A stretch of DNA of 64,000 bases. Origin: Shewanella sp. MTB7. GTDB lineage: Bacteria; Pseudomonadota; Gammaproteobacteria; Enterobacterales; Shewanellaceae. Location: contig NZ_CP085636.1 of assembly GCF_027571385.1 (NCBI RefSeq), positions 5,504,501 to 5,568,500 of the forward strand, given 5' to 3'. The notes under the pieces were generated by a model. The model had not been told where the DNA came from and searched no databases. It was given only the letters and a program-made list of their open reading frames with translations. A program made the position numbers and the translations under genes. Every line of letters begins with the position of its first letter. The stretch's first letter is position 1. Shown one piece after another: positions 1 to 8,313 of this stretch.

Positions 1-59
1 TCACACCTGATTATTTATCTCTTCGATTTTGCCTAATTCGCTACGACCCGTTTATTAGT

Positions 60-81
60 GCCCTTCTAAAGAAGGGCTTTT
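60..81 (+). terminator. Probable intrinsic terminator
   Basis: An 8-bp perfect inverted repeat (gcccttct / agaagggc, positions 60-67 and 70-77) is followed by four T residues. The 2-nt spacer means the real loop must open one or two pairs. It probably ends a rightward gene lying outside the window. The rest of 1-201 shows no gene; a second 9-bp hairpin (168-176 with 184-192) follows the end of the leftward gene at 202 but has no T run. Confidence 0.5.
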
Positions 82-201
82 ACGGGGTCTCTCAACGTAA
101 ATGTCACCCATTATTTCAACTTGGGAGTAATTCTACAGACTCGGTACTGGTAACAACGGCGCGTTAGCTTGTCATTCAAAAACAATGACAAGACTCAATC
201 G

Positions 202-585
202 TCAGATTTTATTGCACTTGTTAATGTGGTATTCACCAAAGTATTTGGCATTTAATAACCCCGAACGACGAAGAAAAGTACACATATCGCAACTATAAGC
301 GTATATAATCGCAGGGCCGAGATTTCCATTCTCTGCCTCTGAAGCCAAATATGCATTGAACTCTTTTTTGCTTTGCCGACGCCCATGATTTGAAGCTAGA
401 TTGTGTTCACCAATAGGGGTTGTACCGTTAGTAACATATTGTTTTGCTGCTGCCAATGTTGGTAATGGCCCGAAGTCATGTTTTTGTTCACTATTTAGTA
501 CATACCAGCTTGAACCCTCTTTGATAATATACCTTCCATCAGATACAGAGTATTGACCTGACTGAATCCTTTTTACAGCAACCAT
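202..585 (-). CDS. Hypothetical protein, 127 aa
   Basis: I do not recognise this protein. It is a small soluble reading frame with no signal peptide or membrane segment. The C-terminal third holds three cysteines (CDMC, then a late NKCNK), which could bind a metal. The start at 585 is preferred over an in-frame ATG at 597 because GGAG lies four bases before it. Immediately upstream of the gene (599-605, read on the minus strand) is GTTAGGC, the consensus 3' core site of integron attC sites, but I cannot complete an attC around it. It is an orphan beside a transposase remnant, so it may be horizontally acquired. It is a moderately supported gene with no assignable function. Confidence 0.5.
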   Translation of the reverse strand: MVAVKRIQSGQYSVSDGRYIIKEGSSWYVLNSEQKHDFGPLPTLAAAKQYVTNGTTPIGEHNLASNHGRRQSKKEFNAYLASEAENGNLGPAIIYAYSCDMCTFLRRSGLLNAKYFGEYHINKCNKI

Positions 586-844
586 GCTTCTCCCCATTGC
601 CTAACGTTTGATTAAACAACTGCACAAAAATCAAAGCCACCCATTATAAATCAATAGCATACTGAATCTTTAGCATACGGTTTAATGCTCTACTAGTTTA
701 CGCAAGACCCCAAGCGAGTGGTTCAAACTTTACGGTGCTGTAACGGAGGAAAAACCATTGTATTCGGCATATATGATGAAATTCAGGCAGAACTTTTTGA
801 CTCTGTGTTTATGAGCCTATTTTAGGGTGAAATGTTTAACATTC
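586..844. other. Intergenic, no gene seen
   Basis: About 260 bases between the orphan gene and the end of the transposase remnant. No open frame of convincing length or codon use, and no strong hairpin. It may hold the promoter of the leftward gene. Confidence 0.4.
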
Positions 845-1822
845 TTAGTCTGCTTGTAGGTGCTGACAGCTACGAGAGAAATGCCGTCGTCGCTTTCCCA
901 AATGTTCACAATAGCGGGTTAGCTCTTGCAGTGTTCCTACTGGACCATGAAATAGTTTGCCAAAGTCAGTAATGATTTTTATCCAGTTATTACTGGGAAT
1001 ATTGAGTCTGTGAAGTATCTTTTCAGCACTAGCAGAAATTGCGCTTCGCTTGTCATCACAAATGATTCTGCCCGTTTCATCAACTAATACAAGATAGTCC
1101 TTCAGTGTGAAATTTATCCCTTTAGGTTGATTAAGGCGTTCATCCCCAATAAAGGGTAGTAGCTTCGCTGGCTGCTCATCGTTTATGGCAGACTTTATTC
1201 TAAGTTGGATACTAGTGTGATCTGATTACTCTGGCGTATCAGCCACTTTTGCTCGAATGGGATTGAGGTCAACATAAGCCATGCAAGCCAATACTGCAGC
1301 TTCATCCAATAACGCCTGACTTTTAAAGCGCCCCTCCCAAAATCGCCCCGTACAACCATCTTCCTTATTCGCCATTCGAGCAATGGGTTCGTTTAATGCT
1401 CTCATAAACCAAGATATGTCACTTAATCGACTTCGGTATTCGGCTATCGAATGTTTTAAATTGTTAACTTCATGGCTTTCAATCACTTCACCTTGAGCAA
1501 ACTTCTGAGTAATGTCAGTCCCTTTGAATAGTTGATGCCAGTGCTCCACCACTTCTCTATCAGTCCAACGATTAGACTCATAAATATCAACGTTCAGAAC
1601 AAGATGGAGATGGTTTGACATCACTGCATAGGCGGCAACATCAATTGCAAATACACCCGCTAACTTTAGCAACTGAGATTCGACCCAACCACGCCGATGG
1701 TCATAGTTTTTCCCTGTGAATTTATCATCCCCCAAAAGTATGGCTCGTCGAGATACTCGTGAGCAACAATGGTACCAAGGCGTGTCTTCAATACTAATTT
1801 GAGTTATTCTTGGACGCGGCAT
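845..1822 (-). pseudogene. REP-associated tyrosine transposase (Y1_Tnp), in-frame stop
   Basis: The N-terminal 198 codons (1822 down to 1226) encode a RAYT/TnpA-REP protein: it begins MPRPR, has the HLHLVLNV HUH-type metal motif and the conserved segments GRFWEGRFKSQ and YVDLNPIRAK. At 1226-1228 an in-frame TAA follows ADTPE, but the same frame then continues open for 126 more codons to a TAA at 845-847. The expected residue at the stop is probably Glu, one base change (GAA to TAA). RAYT proteins act on REP palindromes by single-strand transposition. The truncated product keeps the HUH motif and could retain some activity, but loss of the C-terminal part suggests a pseudogene. Confidence 0.8.
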
Positions 1823-2066
1823 AACAACCTCTCACTTAAGCTCATCATTAAAGCTTAGTAAGTGACATGAAGTTATGCCATTTAGAATGGGTGGCACTAT
1901 TTCCCTGTCGAGATACTCGTGAGCAACAATGGTACCAAGGCGTGTCTTCAATACTAATTTGAGTTATTCTTGGACGCGGCATAACAACCTCTCACTTAAG
2001 CTCATCATTAAAGCTTAGTAAGTGACATGAAGTTATGCCATTTAGAATGGGTGGCACTATTTCCCT
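1747..2066. repeat. Perfect tandem duplication, 2 x 160 bp
   Basis: Positions 1747-1906 are repeated without any difference I can see at 1907-2066. The unit holds the first 25 or so codons of the transposase, its start codon at 1822 and its upstream region. The second copy is therefore an orphan 5' fragment of the transposase with its promoter region. Identity implies a recent duplication or one kept by conversion. Confidence 0.95.
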
Positions 2067-2106
2067 CTATTTCCTCTATTTCCCGCACTATTTCCAAACA
2101 AAGCGA

Positions 2107-2184
2107 TTCACCACGGAGAAAATCAACAGCAAGAGCTCCTGCTCTTCTCTGTGATCTCCGTGAAGCGTAGCGCTCCGTGGTGAA
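2107..2184. repeat. REP-like compound palindrome
   Basis: Outer 12-bp arms ttcaccacggag (2107-2118) and ctccgtggtgaa (2173-2184) pair perfectly. Two smaller hairpins lie inside (aagagc/gctctt at 2131-2146 and agcg/cgct at 2164-2174). A related fragment (ccacggag, then cacggagagaatc) recurs at 5824-5856. This looks like the short palindromic repeat family that RAYT proteins act on, close to the RAYT remnant. Confidence 0.7.
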
Positions 2185-2289
2185 AATTTTTTTGCCTTAA
2201 ACTTTAAACACTTTTAACCACGAATGAGGCAACTTGACGGCTCCAGCCGTAAAAATGTCATTCAATAAAACTCAAATCGAAGCACTGTA

Positions 2290-3666
2290 TTACAAACCAC
2301 CTAAGGTGAGCTTAGTTGGGTCTAATAGCACCTCTAACTCTCCTCGTGGGATATCCGTTTCCTCTTCGGCAACGTCGAGTACTGGTCGACCCTCCTTGTA
2401 GGCTTTCTTGGCAATATCAGCGGCTTTGGCATATCCAATAATCGGATTCAAAGCGGTGACTAAGATGGGGTTACGCGCCAATACTTTCTGTAACTGCGCC
2501 TCATTGACAATGAAAGTGGCTATCGCTTTGTCTGCCAGTAGATAACTTACATTGGCAAGTAGATTGATACTGGAAAGCAAGTTGTCTGCAATCATAGGCA
2601 ACATGACATTTAATTCAAAATTACCTGATTGACCACCAATGGTGATGGCGCAATCGTTTCCAATAACCTGAGCGGCAACCATAGCGGCAGCTTCAGGGAT
2701 CACTGGGTTTACCTTACCCGGCATAATCGATGACCCAGGTTGCAAGGCTTGCAGTTCAATCTCACCAAAACCCGCTAACGGCCCTGAGTTCATCCAACGG
2801 AGATCGTTAGCTATTTTCATCATAGACACCGCGATGGTTTTCAGCTGACCCGACAAAGCAACCGCGATATCTTGAGTGCCTATGTGACTGAAAAAATTGT
2901 TCGCGGACATAAAGGTTAAACCGGTTGCTTCACTGAGTATACGGTTAAACTCGGCGGCGAAATCCTTATGGGCATTAATGCCTGTTCCCACCGCAGTGCC
3001 TCCCTGCGCGAGGCTGTGTAACTTAGGCCTTATTCCATCAATCAGTTCGATATTTTGCTCTATCTGGCTCGCCCAACTCAGCAAGCTCTGGCTCATACGC
3101 ACCGGCATTGCATCCATCAGATGAGTTCGCCCAGTCTTCACATGATGATCAACTTCATCGGCTTTTTGCTTAATCACTTTCAACAGATGCTTAAGCGCAG
3201 GTAGAAGGTGTCCGTCTAGCTCCATCGCCGCGCTGATATGAATACAGGATGGAATAATATCGTTGCTGCTTTGACCATAATTAACATGATCATTTGCGCC
3301 GACGGTTTGGCCCGCTATTTTAGAGGCCAAAGTGGCTAAAACTTCATTGGCATTCATATTCGAGCTGGTGCCCGAGCCAGTTTGAAACACGTCAACAGGG
3401 AAATGTTGCATCATATTTTGCTCGTTAAGCAGTTGGCTTACTGCATCTGAGATTGCATCAGCCATATCTTGTGGTAACAATGCTAGTTTGGCATTAGCTT
3501 GAGCCGCAGCCGATTTAGCCATAAGTAAGGCTCTAATAAAGGCTTTAGGCAGAGTTTTGCCACTGATAGGAAAGTTATTCACCGCTCGCTGGGTTTGAGC
3601 ACCATAGAGCGCTGAAGCCGGAACCTGAAGTTCTCCCATACTGTCTCTTTCAATACGTGTATTCAT
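2290..3666 (-). CDS. fumC: Fumarate hydratase class II
   Basis: Iron-independent fumarase catalysing reversible hydration of fumarate to malate in the TCA cycle, a cytoplasmic homotetramer. The fumarase/aspartase superfamily signature GSSIMPGKVNP is present, as is GSGTSSNMNANEV, which fits fumarase rather than aspartase. The start at 3666 gives 458 residues beginning MNTRIERDSMGEL, matching the usual N-terminus and length; the open frame extends 24 codons further upstream without family similarity. A small gene lies 61 bases upstream on the same strand and carries a Fur-box-like dyad, recalling the Pseudomonas fagA-fumC arrangement in which this iron-free fumarase is expressed under iron limitation. 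Confidence 0.96.
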   Translation of the reverse strand: MNTRIERDSMGELQVPASALYGAQTQRAVNNFPISGKTLPKAFIRALLMAKSAAAQANAKLALLPQDMADAISDAVSQLLNEQNMMQHFPVDVFQTGSGTSSNMNANEVLATLASKIAGQTVGANDHVNYGQSSNDIIPSCIHISAAMELDGHLLPALKHLLKVIKQKADEVDHHVKTGRTHLMDAMPVRMSQSLLSWASQIEQNIELIDGIRPKLHSLAQGGTAVGTGINAHKDFAAEFNRILSEATGLTFMSANNFFSHIGTQDIAVALSGQLKTIAVSMMKIANDLRWMNSGPLAGFGEIELQALQPGSSIMPGKVNPVIPEAAAMVAAQVIGNDCAITIGGQSGNFELNVMLPMIADNLLSSINLLANVSYLLADKAIATFIVNEAQLQKVLARNPILVTALNPIIGYAKAADIAKKAYKEGRPVLDVAEEETDIPRGELEVLLDPTKLTLGGL

Positions 3667-3727
3667 GATCTTTCTATTCATCCTCATTGCCGTTTGATAT
3701 ACATTGCCCCCGTTTCTATGAGCTGTT

Positions 3728-4102
3728 TCAGTGAGCAAAACCAGGTTTAAAGAACTGGCTAGTGATTCTTAATTCATAAAAGAGTTTTTCTAACTCTTGT
3801 TTTTGAGAATCACAATCCACCAGCCTCGACAACACGCTAAGAGGCTTATAGATGTTATCTAAGCACCAGAGCCGCCAGTGACTTGAGAGCATGTCATCAG
3901 ATAAAGTATCGAGCAGTAATTGATATTCCGCGACATAAAGAGACCAAGCGGCATGCTTACACCCTCCCACCAAAGCTTCCTCCATGGAAAACCAGATCAG
4001 CACCAAACTTGGATTATCAACCTCTTCACCATGGCGTATCTTATGGCGCAGCACATTAATCGCAGGATCTTGACGTTCAAACTGTGGGAAACATTGACAC
4101 AT
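3728..4102 (-). CDS. Small protein upstream of fumC, FagA-like by position
   Basis: A soluble 124-residue protein beginning MCQCFPQFE, with further cysteines scattered through it and tryptophan-rich helices (SSHWRLWCLD). I do not recognise a domain. It precedes fumC on the same strand, so the two are probably co-transcribed. In Pseudomonas aeruginosa the Fur-controlled operon is fagA-fumC-orfX-sodA; position and size suggest an analogue, but I cannot confirm homology. A GTG at 4111 is an alternative start. The start overlaps a 16-bp palindrome, so translation and any repressor would compete for the same region. Confidence 0.65.
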   Translation of the reverse strand: MCQCFPQFERQDPAINVLRHKIRHGEEVDNPSLVLIWFSMEEALVGGCKHAAWSLYVAEYQLLLDTLSDDMLSSHWRLWCLDNIYKPLSVLSRLVDCDSQKQELEKLFYELRITSQFFKPGFAH

Positions 4103-4104
4103 AC

Positions 4105-4147
4105 AAACCACTTAATGAGAATAACAATTAATCTCATTAAGTGGTTT
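4105..4147 (-). promoter_or_regulatory. Fur-box-like dyad before the fumC operon
   Basis: Perfect 16-bp inverted repeat (aaaccacttaatgaga, 4105-4120, with its complement at 4132-4147) around an 11-nt centre. The central 19-mer at 4117-4135 matches 13 of 19 positions of the Fur consensus by my count. The same dyad could also form an RNA hairpin. Confidence 0.5.
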
Positions 4148-4242
4148 TATCTATGATAAGTCAACGATATTTACTCAATTCAGTAATTAGCTAACTTAGC
4201 TAAGCATAAACTTGCAGATTAAAATACTTACTGATTTGTTAT

Positions 4243-5448
4243 CTATTCCTTGTGAGATTTGACATATAAATTAGCAAATGGCTGGGCTGTTAAGCCATGG
4301 GCAAGAATACTCATTAACACGGTCAAAGTGACGATGGCATAGATGGTTTCTAACCCTTGCATCGTCCCCATATCATGAACAACGATTAACACGTACAGAA
4401 TTGAAGCTATGCCCCGTGGGCCAAACCATGCGATAAACGCCATGGTAGCTAGATCCAATTTGGCACCAATCAAACTGATCATTACAGGAAGCATTCTCAG
4501 TACGGTTAGGCTTAAAAAAGCATATAAAACAACATCAAAAGTAATATAGGGTAAGGTGATAGGAACAAAGACCAAACCGAATAAAAAGAAGCTCACAAGT
4601 ACAAATAATTCACCTTCAGTCTCGGTAAAACCCTCAATATGTTGTCTGGTTGTTTCACTCGTATTGCCCGCGTAAAGACCCGCAAAAAAAGCAGCGATAA
4701 AACCATTACCACCGAATGACTCGGCCAAATAAAAAGACAAAATAGCTAAAGCTATGGGAATAAGATTCTCATAATTCAACTCCATCCATCTCCTCTCAAC
4801 GGCCTTCATGGTGAACTTAGTGCCTAGGTAGCCAACAGCGCCACCCACCAAGGCCCCAAACACAATTTGTTCAACCACATAGCCCATCCAGTCGTTATTT
4901 TGGGTTTCCGTTAAGCCACTAAGGATCATTGCAACCACAGTTAACACTATGGGGAAGACGATACCATCGTTTAAGCCACTCTCAACATTGATGCTCAAGC
5001 GGATCCTTTCAGGCACTTTTGGATCCGTTACCACAGCTTTGCCCAACGCGGCATCAGTCGGCGTAAGCAGTAACGCCAGCAAGAGCAGATAAGTCACAGG
5101 CTCGTCGGGGAAGATAAGCGTTGCAACAAAAGTTCCGGCAACAATGGTGATAGGTAAACCTATGAATAACAGACGAGCGGGGATTTTCCAGGATTGTTTT
5201 AATAACTTGAAATCCAGCAGAGCAGCATCGGCAAACAACACTAGGACCAAAGCGATCTCAACGATTATTTTCACAAAACCAGCATCGACCTCCACCTGAG
5301 TAATATTAAAGCCTAAGGGAGAAATTAATATCCCAAAGCAGGTAAACATCATGGGGCCAGAAATATTAAATCGGGACAAAGCTTTAGAGATATAGCCGTA
5401 AAGCAGTACCAGTAAGGCGATGATTAAAATTACGATATGGTCGTCCAT
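4243..5448 (-). CDS. Cation/proton antiporter, CPA1 (NhaP) type
   Basis: Inner-membrane protein of 401 residues with about a dozen hydrophobic segments, exchanging Na+ or K+ for H+. It has the CPA features of an acidic pair in the mid-protein (ESGLNDGIVFP) and a late FGPRGIASI segment, both typical of NhaP/CPA1 exchangers. There is no C-terminal TrkA-type domain, so it is a compact form. The ATG at 5448 is chosen because GAGGGTG lies just upstream. It stands alone, 130 bases from the fumC-associated gene on the same strand. Confidence 0.85.
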   Translation of the reverse strand: MDDHIVILIIALLVLLYGYISKALSRFNISGPMMFTCFGILISPLGFNITQVEVDAGFVKIIVEIALVLVLFADAALLDFKLLKQSWKIPARLLFIGLPITIVAGTFVATLIFPDEPVTYLLLLALLLTPTDAALGKAVVTDPKVPERIRLSINVESGLNDGIVFPIVLTVVAMILSGLTETQNNDWMGYVVEQIVFGALVGGAVGYLGTKFTMKAVERRWMELNYENLIPIALAILSFYLAESFGGNGFIAAFFAGLYAGNTSETTRQHIEGFTETEGELFVLVSFFLFGLVFVPITLPYITFDVVLYAFLSLTVLRMLPVMISLIGAKLDLATMAFIAWFGPRGIASILYVLIVVHDMGTMQGLETIYAIVTLTVLMSILAHGLTAQPFANLYVKSHKE

Positions 5449-6127
5449 GTACACCCTCAAATACGATACAATTACGTTGAATTCACGTGGGATTTAAGCA
5501 GTTACAACTTCAGCGACCTAGATTAGCAAATATGCGCTTATTTAGCATGTACTGAATGTGAGTTCCAAGCCATTACTGCATTAAAATGAGTTCACTTTAA
5601 TCAACTATTTTAGACATATATTTCAACTATAAATTATAGTTTGAAGTTAGGGTTCTTAAAGTGGCCTGCATCAGTAAACCATAATGAAAGCACCATCTTC
5701 AAGCTAGATCCTGAAACCAATTCAGGATGACGACAGGCAGTATTAACCATTTCTGAAAACTCAAAATTCAAAGCTATTCGTAAAACCTAATCAACCTTCA
5801 TTCAATAACTTACAAGATTTTCGCCACGGAGTTCACTGAAGACACGGAGAGAATCAAAAGCAGCTCACTACAACTCAAAAAAGCCAAATCGAAGAGATAT
5901 CCTGCTTTAAATCATCAGGTGTCGATACGGCTGTGACCGTCCGTGACATGGATGTCACGGCCGGGACTATAGGGGTATATTTGTGTCGTGTCACAAAAAT
6001 TTCTACACATTAGCTCACCGCAGGTGATAAGTAACAATGAAAGTTCGACTTAAAAAAACTCCCAATACCAACTCAGCCAGAAGCTAAATCAGAAAATGAA
6101 ACCTACCTTCATTCGAAGGCATCTACA
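5449..6127. repeat. Intergenic region with three small palindromes
   Basis: No gene seen. It holds atcctga/tcaggat (5708-5728), a widespread gammaproteobacterial REP-like palindrome; a partial copy of the cacggag repeat (5824-5856); and ccgtgacat/atgtcacgg (5941-5960). A further AT-rich dyad lies at 5625-5642. Different short repeat families have collected here between two leftward genes. Confidence 0.6.
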
Positions 6128-8206
6128 TTATGGTGTAACAATATTAAACACGCCTTTTGGCTTATCCAGTAACCCGAAAAAGCTCACCAGATCGAGCTTA
6201 CTGCCCTCAATACCCAGTTCATCTGAAAAGAGTATATCCGCAGCACTGGCGCTACCTATGATGATATCGATAAAGAGCTCATGACTGATATTCAATGTCG
6301 CATCGGCATCGGCATTTTTCGGTGCTTTTCTATGGTTTAACACCGCATTTTTAAGGGTCAGTACGTAATTTTCATCGAGATCGGTGAAATGGATATTGAG
6401 TACAAGTTCCTCACCAAACGCATCAGGGCCTACCACTCGTGACGCCATGGATTGCAGGAAGTTCTCCACCGGCGATCGCAATAAGATCTGTTTCATCGAA
6501 GCCAGATCAATTCCCTTCTCTGGTGCTCCGTGGCGCAGCTCATACGCGGCTGAAAGGTAAACATCTCGCCAAGGAGCCGACTCAGCCTGATAACCTAACT
6601 GATCATAGGTGTTAGCCAATAAGGCTTTGGCCGCACTATTGTCGCTGTCGGCGAACACTAAGTGATTTAGCAGCTCAGCAGCCCAACGATAACTTCCTTC
6701 AGAGTAAGCTGCCTGAGCATGCTTTAACACCGCGTCAGCCCCTCCCATCACCGCGACATACTTAACAGCCGCACTTTCTTGGGGCAGAGGGTCTAAATTC
6801 ACAGGATTGGCGTCATACCAGCCAAGATAAGCTTGATACACAGCTTTGGCATTATGCTTGGCCGTTCCATAGTACCCTCGACTCGAAAATGTATTCGATA
6901 ACGAAGGTGGCATCTGGATCTCTTCTGCAATCTCATTTGGCGTCAAACCAGCATTAAGCATACGTACCGATTGATCATGAATATATTTATAGGTATCTCT
7001 TTGCGTCTCTAAGAAGTCTGAGATGGCACCATTACCCCATATGGGCCAATGGTGACTGCCAAAGTAGACTTGTGCCTCTCCTTGCTCCATTAACGCATTA
7101 TCGATAGAACGGCTCCACTGTAGCGCATCCCTCACTTTAGCGCCCCTTAAGGTATAGAGGTTATGCATAGTCTTAGACACCAGCTCAGCACCGCAATAGG
7201 CTTTCTGCTCAGGCAGATAAAAAGTGAACTCGGCGGGAGCTTCTGAGCCCGACACGATTTGAAAATCAAATTGGATCCCATCAATGATATGTGACTCATC
7301 AATTTCAACCGAGAGAGTCGGTGATAAAATACCAAAGGTGCCAAACGCTGGCTCTTTACCTAAACCTGAGTCGATATGCCCTCTCTCGCTCCGAGGCAGT
7401 TGCTTACCATACATATACATGGCGCGGCGACTCATGGCCGTTCCCGCCATGACATTTTCACTGGTCGCTTCATGCATAAATCCAGCGGGGGCGACAATAT
7501 CGATCCCAGCCAACTCAGTGTCAATATCTCCCTTAAAAAGTCCTAGTGCCCCACCAAAATGATCCATATGGCTGTGGGTAAATATAATGGCAGCAACGGG
7601 CTTTTCACCTAGCTGTTGATTCACGAAGTCCATCGCAGCACGAGCGGTTTCGGCGGTGGTGAGCGGATCGACAATGATCCAGCCACTTCTCCCCTCAATA
7701 AGGGTCATATTAGCCAGATCGAAACCACGGATCTGATACACCCCCTTAGTCACCTCGAACAAGCCTTGGATATTATTCAGGCTAGCCTGACGCCACAGGC
7801 TAGGATTCACACTGGCGGGGGCGTCTCCATGAATAAACTCATATTCAGGTGTGTTCCATATCGTCTCCTCTTGTGAACCACTCACTTTGAGATTAGGAAG
7901 AGTGGCAATTAAGCCACGTTTGGCATCAGTAAAATCTTGGGTGTTTTCAAATGGAAGCTGCGTTAGTAATTGGCTATTAGCCGCAATGGTGTAATCCGAA
8001 GCCGGAGAGAAACCCTCAGCATCTACGCGACTTGACTCACTCCCATTTATCGGTGGCTTATCCGGCACACATGCCACCAACAACAAGCTCATTGAGTAAG
8101 GAAGTACAAAGCTAAACGCTTTGCCGGCTTGCTCTCTTATGGATTTAACATTAGTCCTGATATTCGGGCTCGAGAGTGTCGTAAAGTAGGTAGGAAGATT
8201 CAACAT
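6128..8206 (-). CDS. Alkyl-sulfatase-like metallo-beta-lactamase lipoprotein
   Basis: Probably hydrolyses alkyl sulfate esters (SdsA1/YjcS family) at the membrane or in the periplasm. A hydrophobic stretch ending LLLVAC gives a lipobox. The zinc motif THSHMDHFGG lies at about residues 218-227 of the longest reading (His219, His221, Asp223, His224), followed by the family segments SGSEAPAEF and YFGSHHWPIWG. Downstream are the alpha-helical dimerisation domain and an SCP2-like C-terminal domain (to about residue 700), as in SdsA1. The start is uncertain: ATG codons at 8230 and 8206 both leave an unusually long stretch before the lipobox. An AraC regulator lies upstream on the same strand. Confidence 0.88.
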   Translation of the reverse strand: MLNLPTYFTTLSSPNIRTNVKSIREQAGKAFSFVLPYSMSLLLVACVPDKPPINGSESSRVDAEGFSPASDYTIAANSQLLTQLPFENTQDFTDAKRGLIATLPNLKVSGSQEETIWNTPEYEFIHGDAPASVNPSLWRQASLNNIQGLFEVTKGVYQIRGFDLANMTLIEGRSGWIIVDPLTTAETARAAMDFVNQQLGEKPVAAIIFTHSHMDHFGGALGLFKGDIDTELAGIDIVAPAGFMHEATSENVMAGTAMSRRAMYMYGKQLPRSERGHIDSGLGKEPAFGTFGILSPTLSVEIDESHIIDGIQFDFQIVSGSEAPAEFTFYLPEQKAYCGAELVSKTMHNLYTLRGAKVRDALQWSRSIDNALMEQGEAQVYFGSHHWPIWGNGAISDFLETQRDTYKYIHDQSVRMLNAGLTPNEIAEEIQMPPSLSNTFSSRGYYGTAKHNAKAVYQAYLGWYDANPVNLDPLPQESAAVKYVAVMGGADAVLKHAQAAYSEGSYRWAAELLNHLVFADSDNSAAKALLANTYDQLGYQAESAPWRDVYLSAAYELRHGAPEKGIDLASMKQILLRSPVENFLQSMASRVVGPDAFGEELVLNIHFTDLDENYVLTLKNAVLNHRKAPKNADADATLNISHELFIDIIIGSASAADILFSDELGIEGSKLDLVSFFGLLDKPKGVFNIVTP

Positions 8207-8313
8207 ATGGCTAAGCTCTATCGATAACAATTCAAACTAACCTATTACATCTCCACAACACTGGGGTTATCATTTTCCGCCAACCATCAATTAAACAGAA
8301 TTTGAATCATGTT

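Noticed and set aside
2290..3666. Aspartate ammonia-lyase instead of fumarase
   Set aside because: The family is shared, but the GSGTSSNMNANEV segment and the N-terminus fit class II fumarase.
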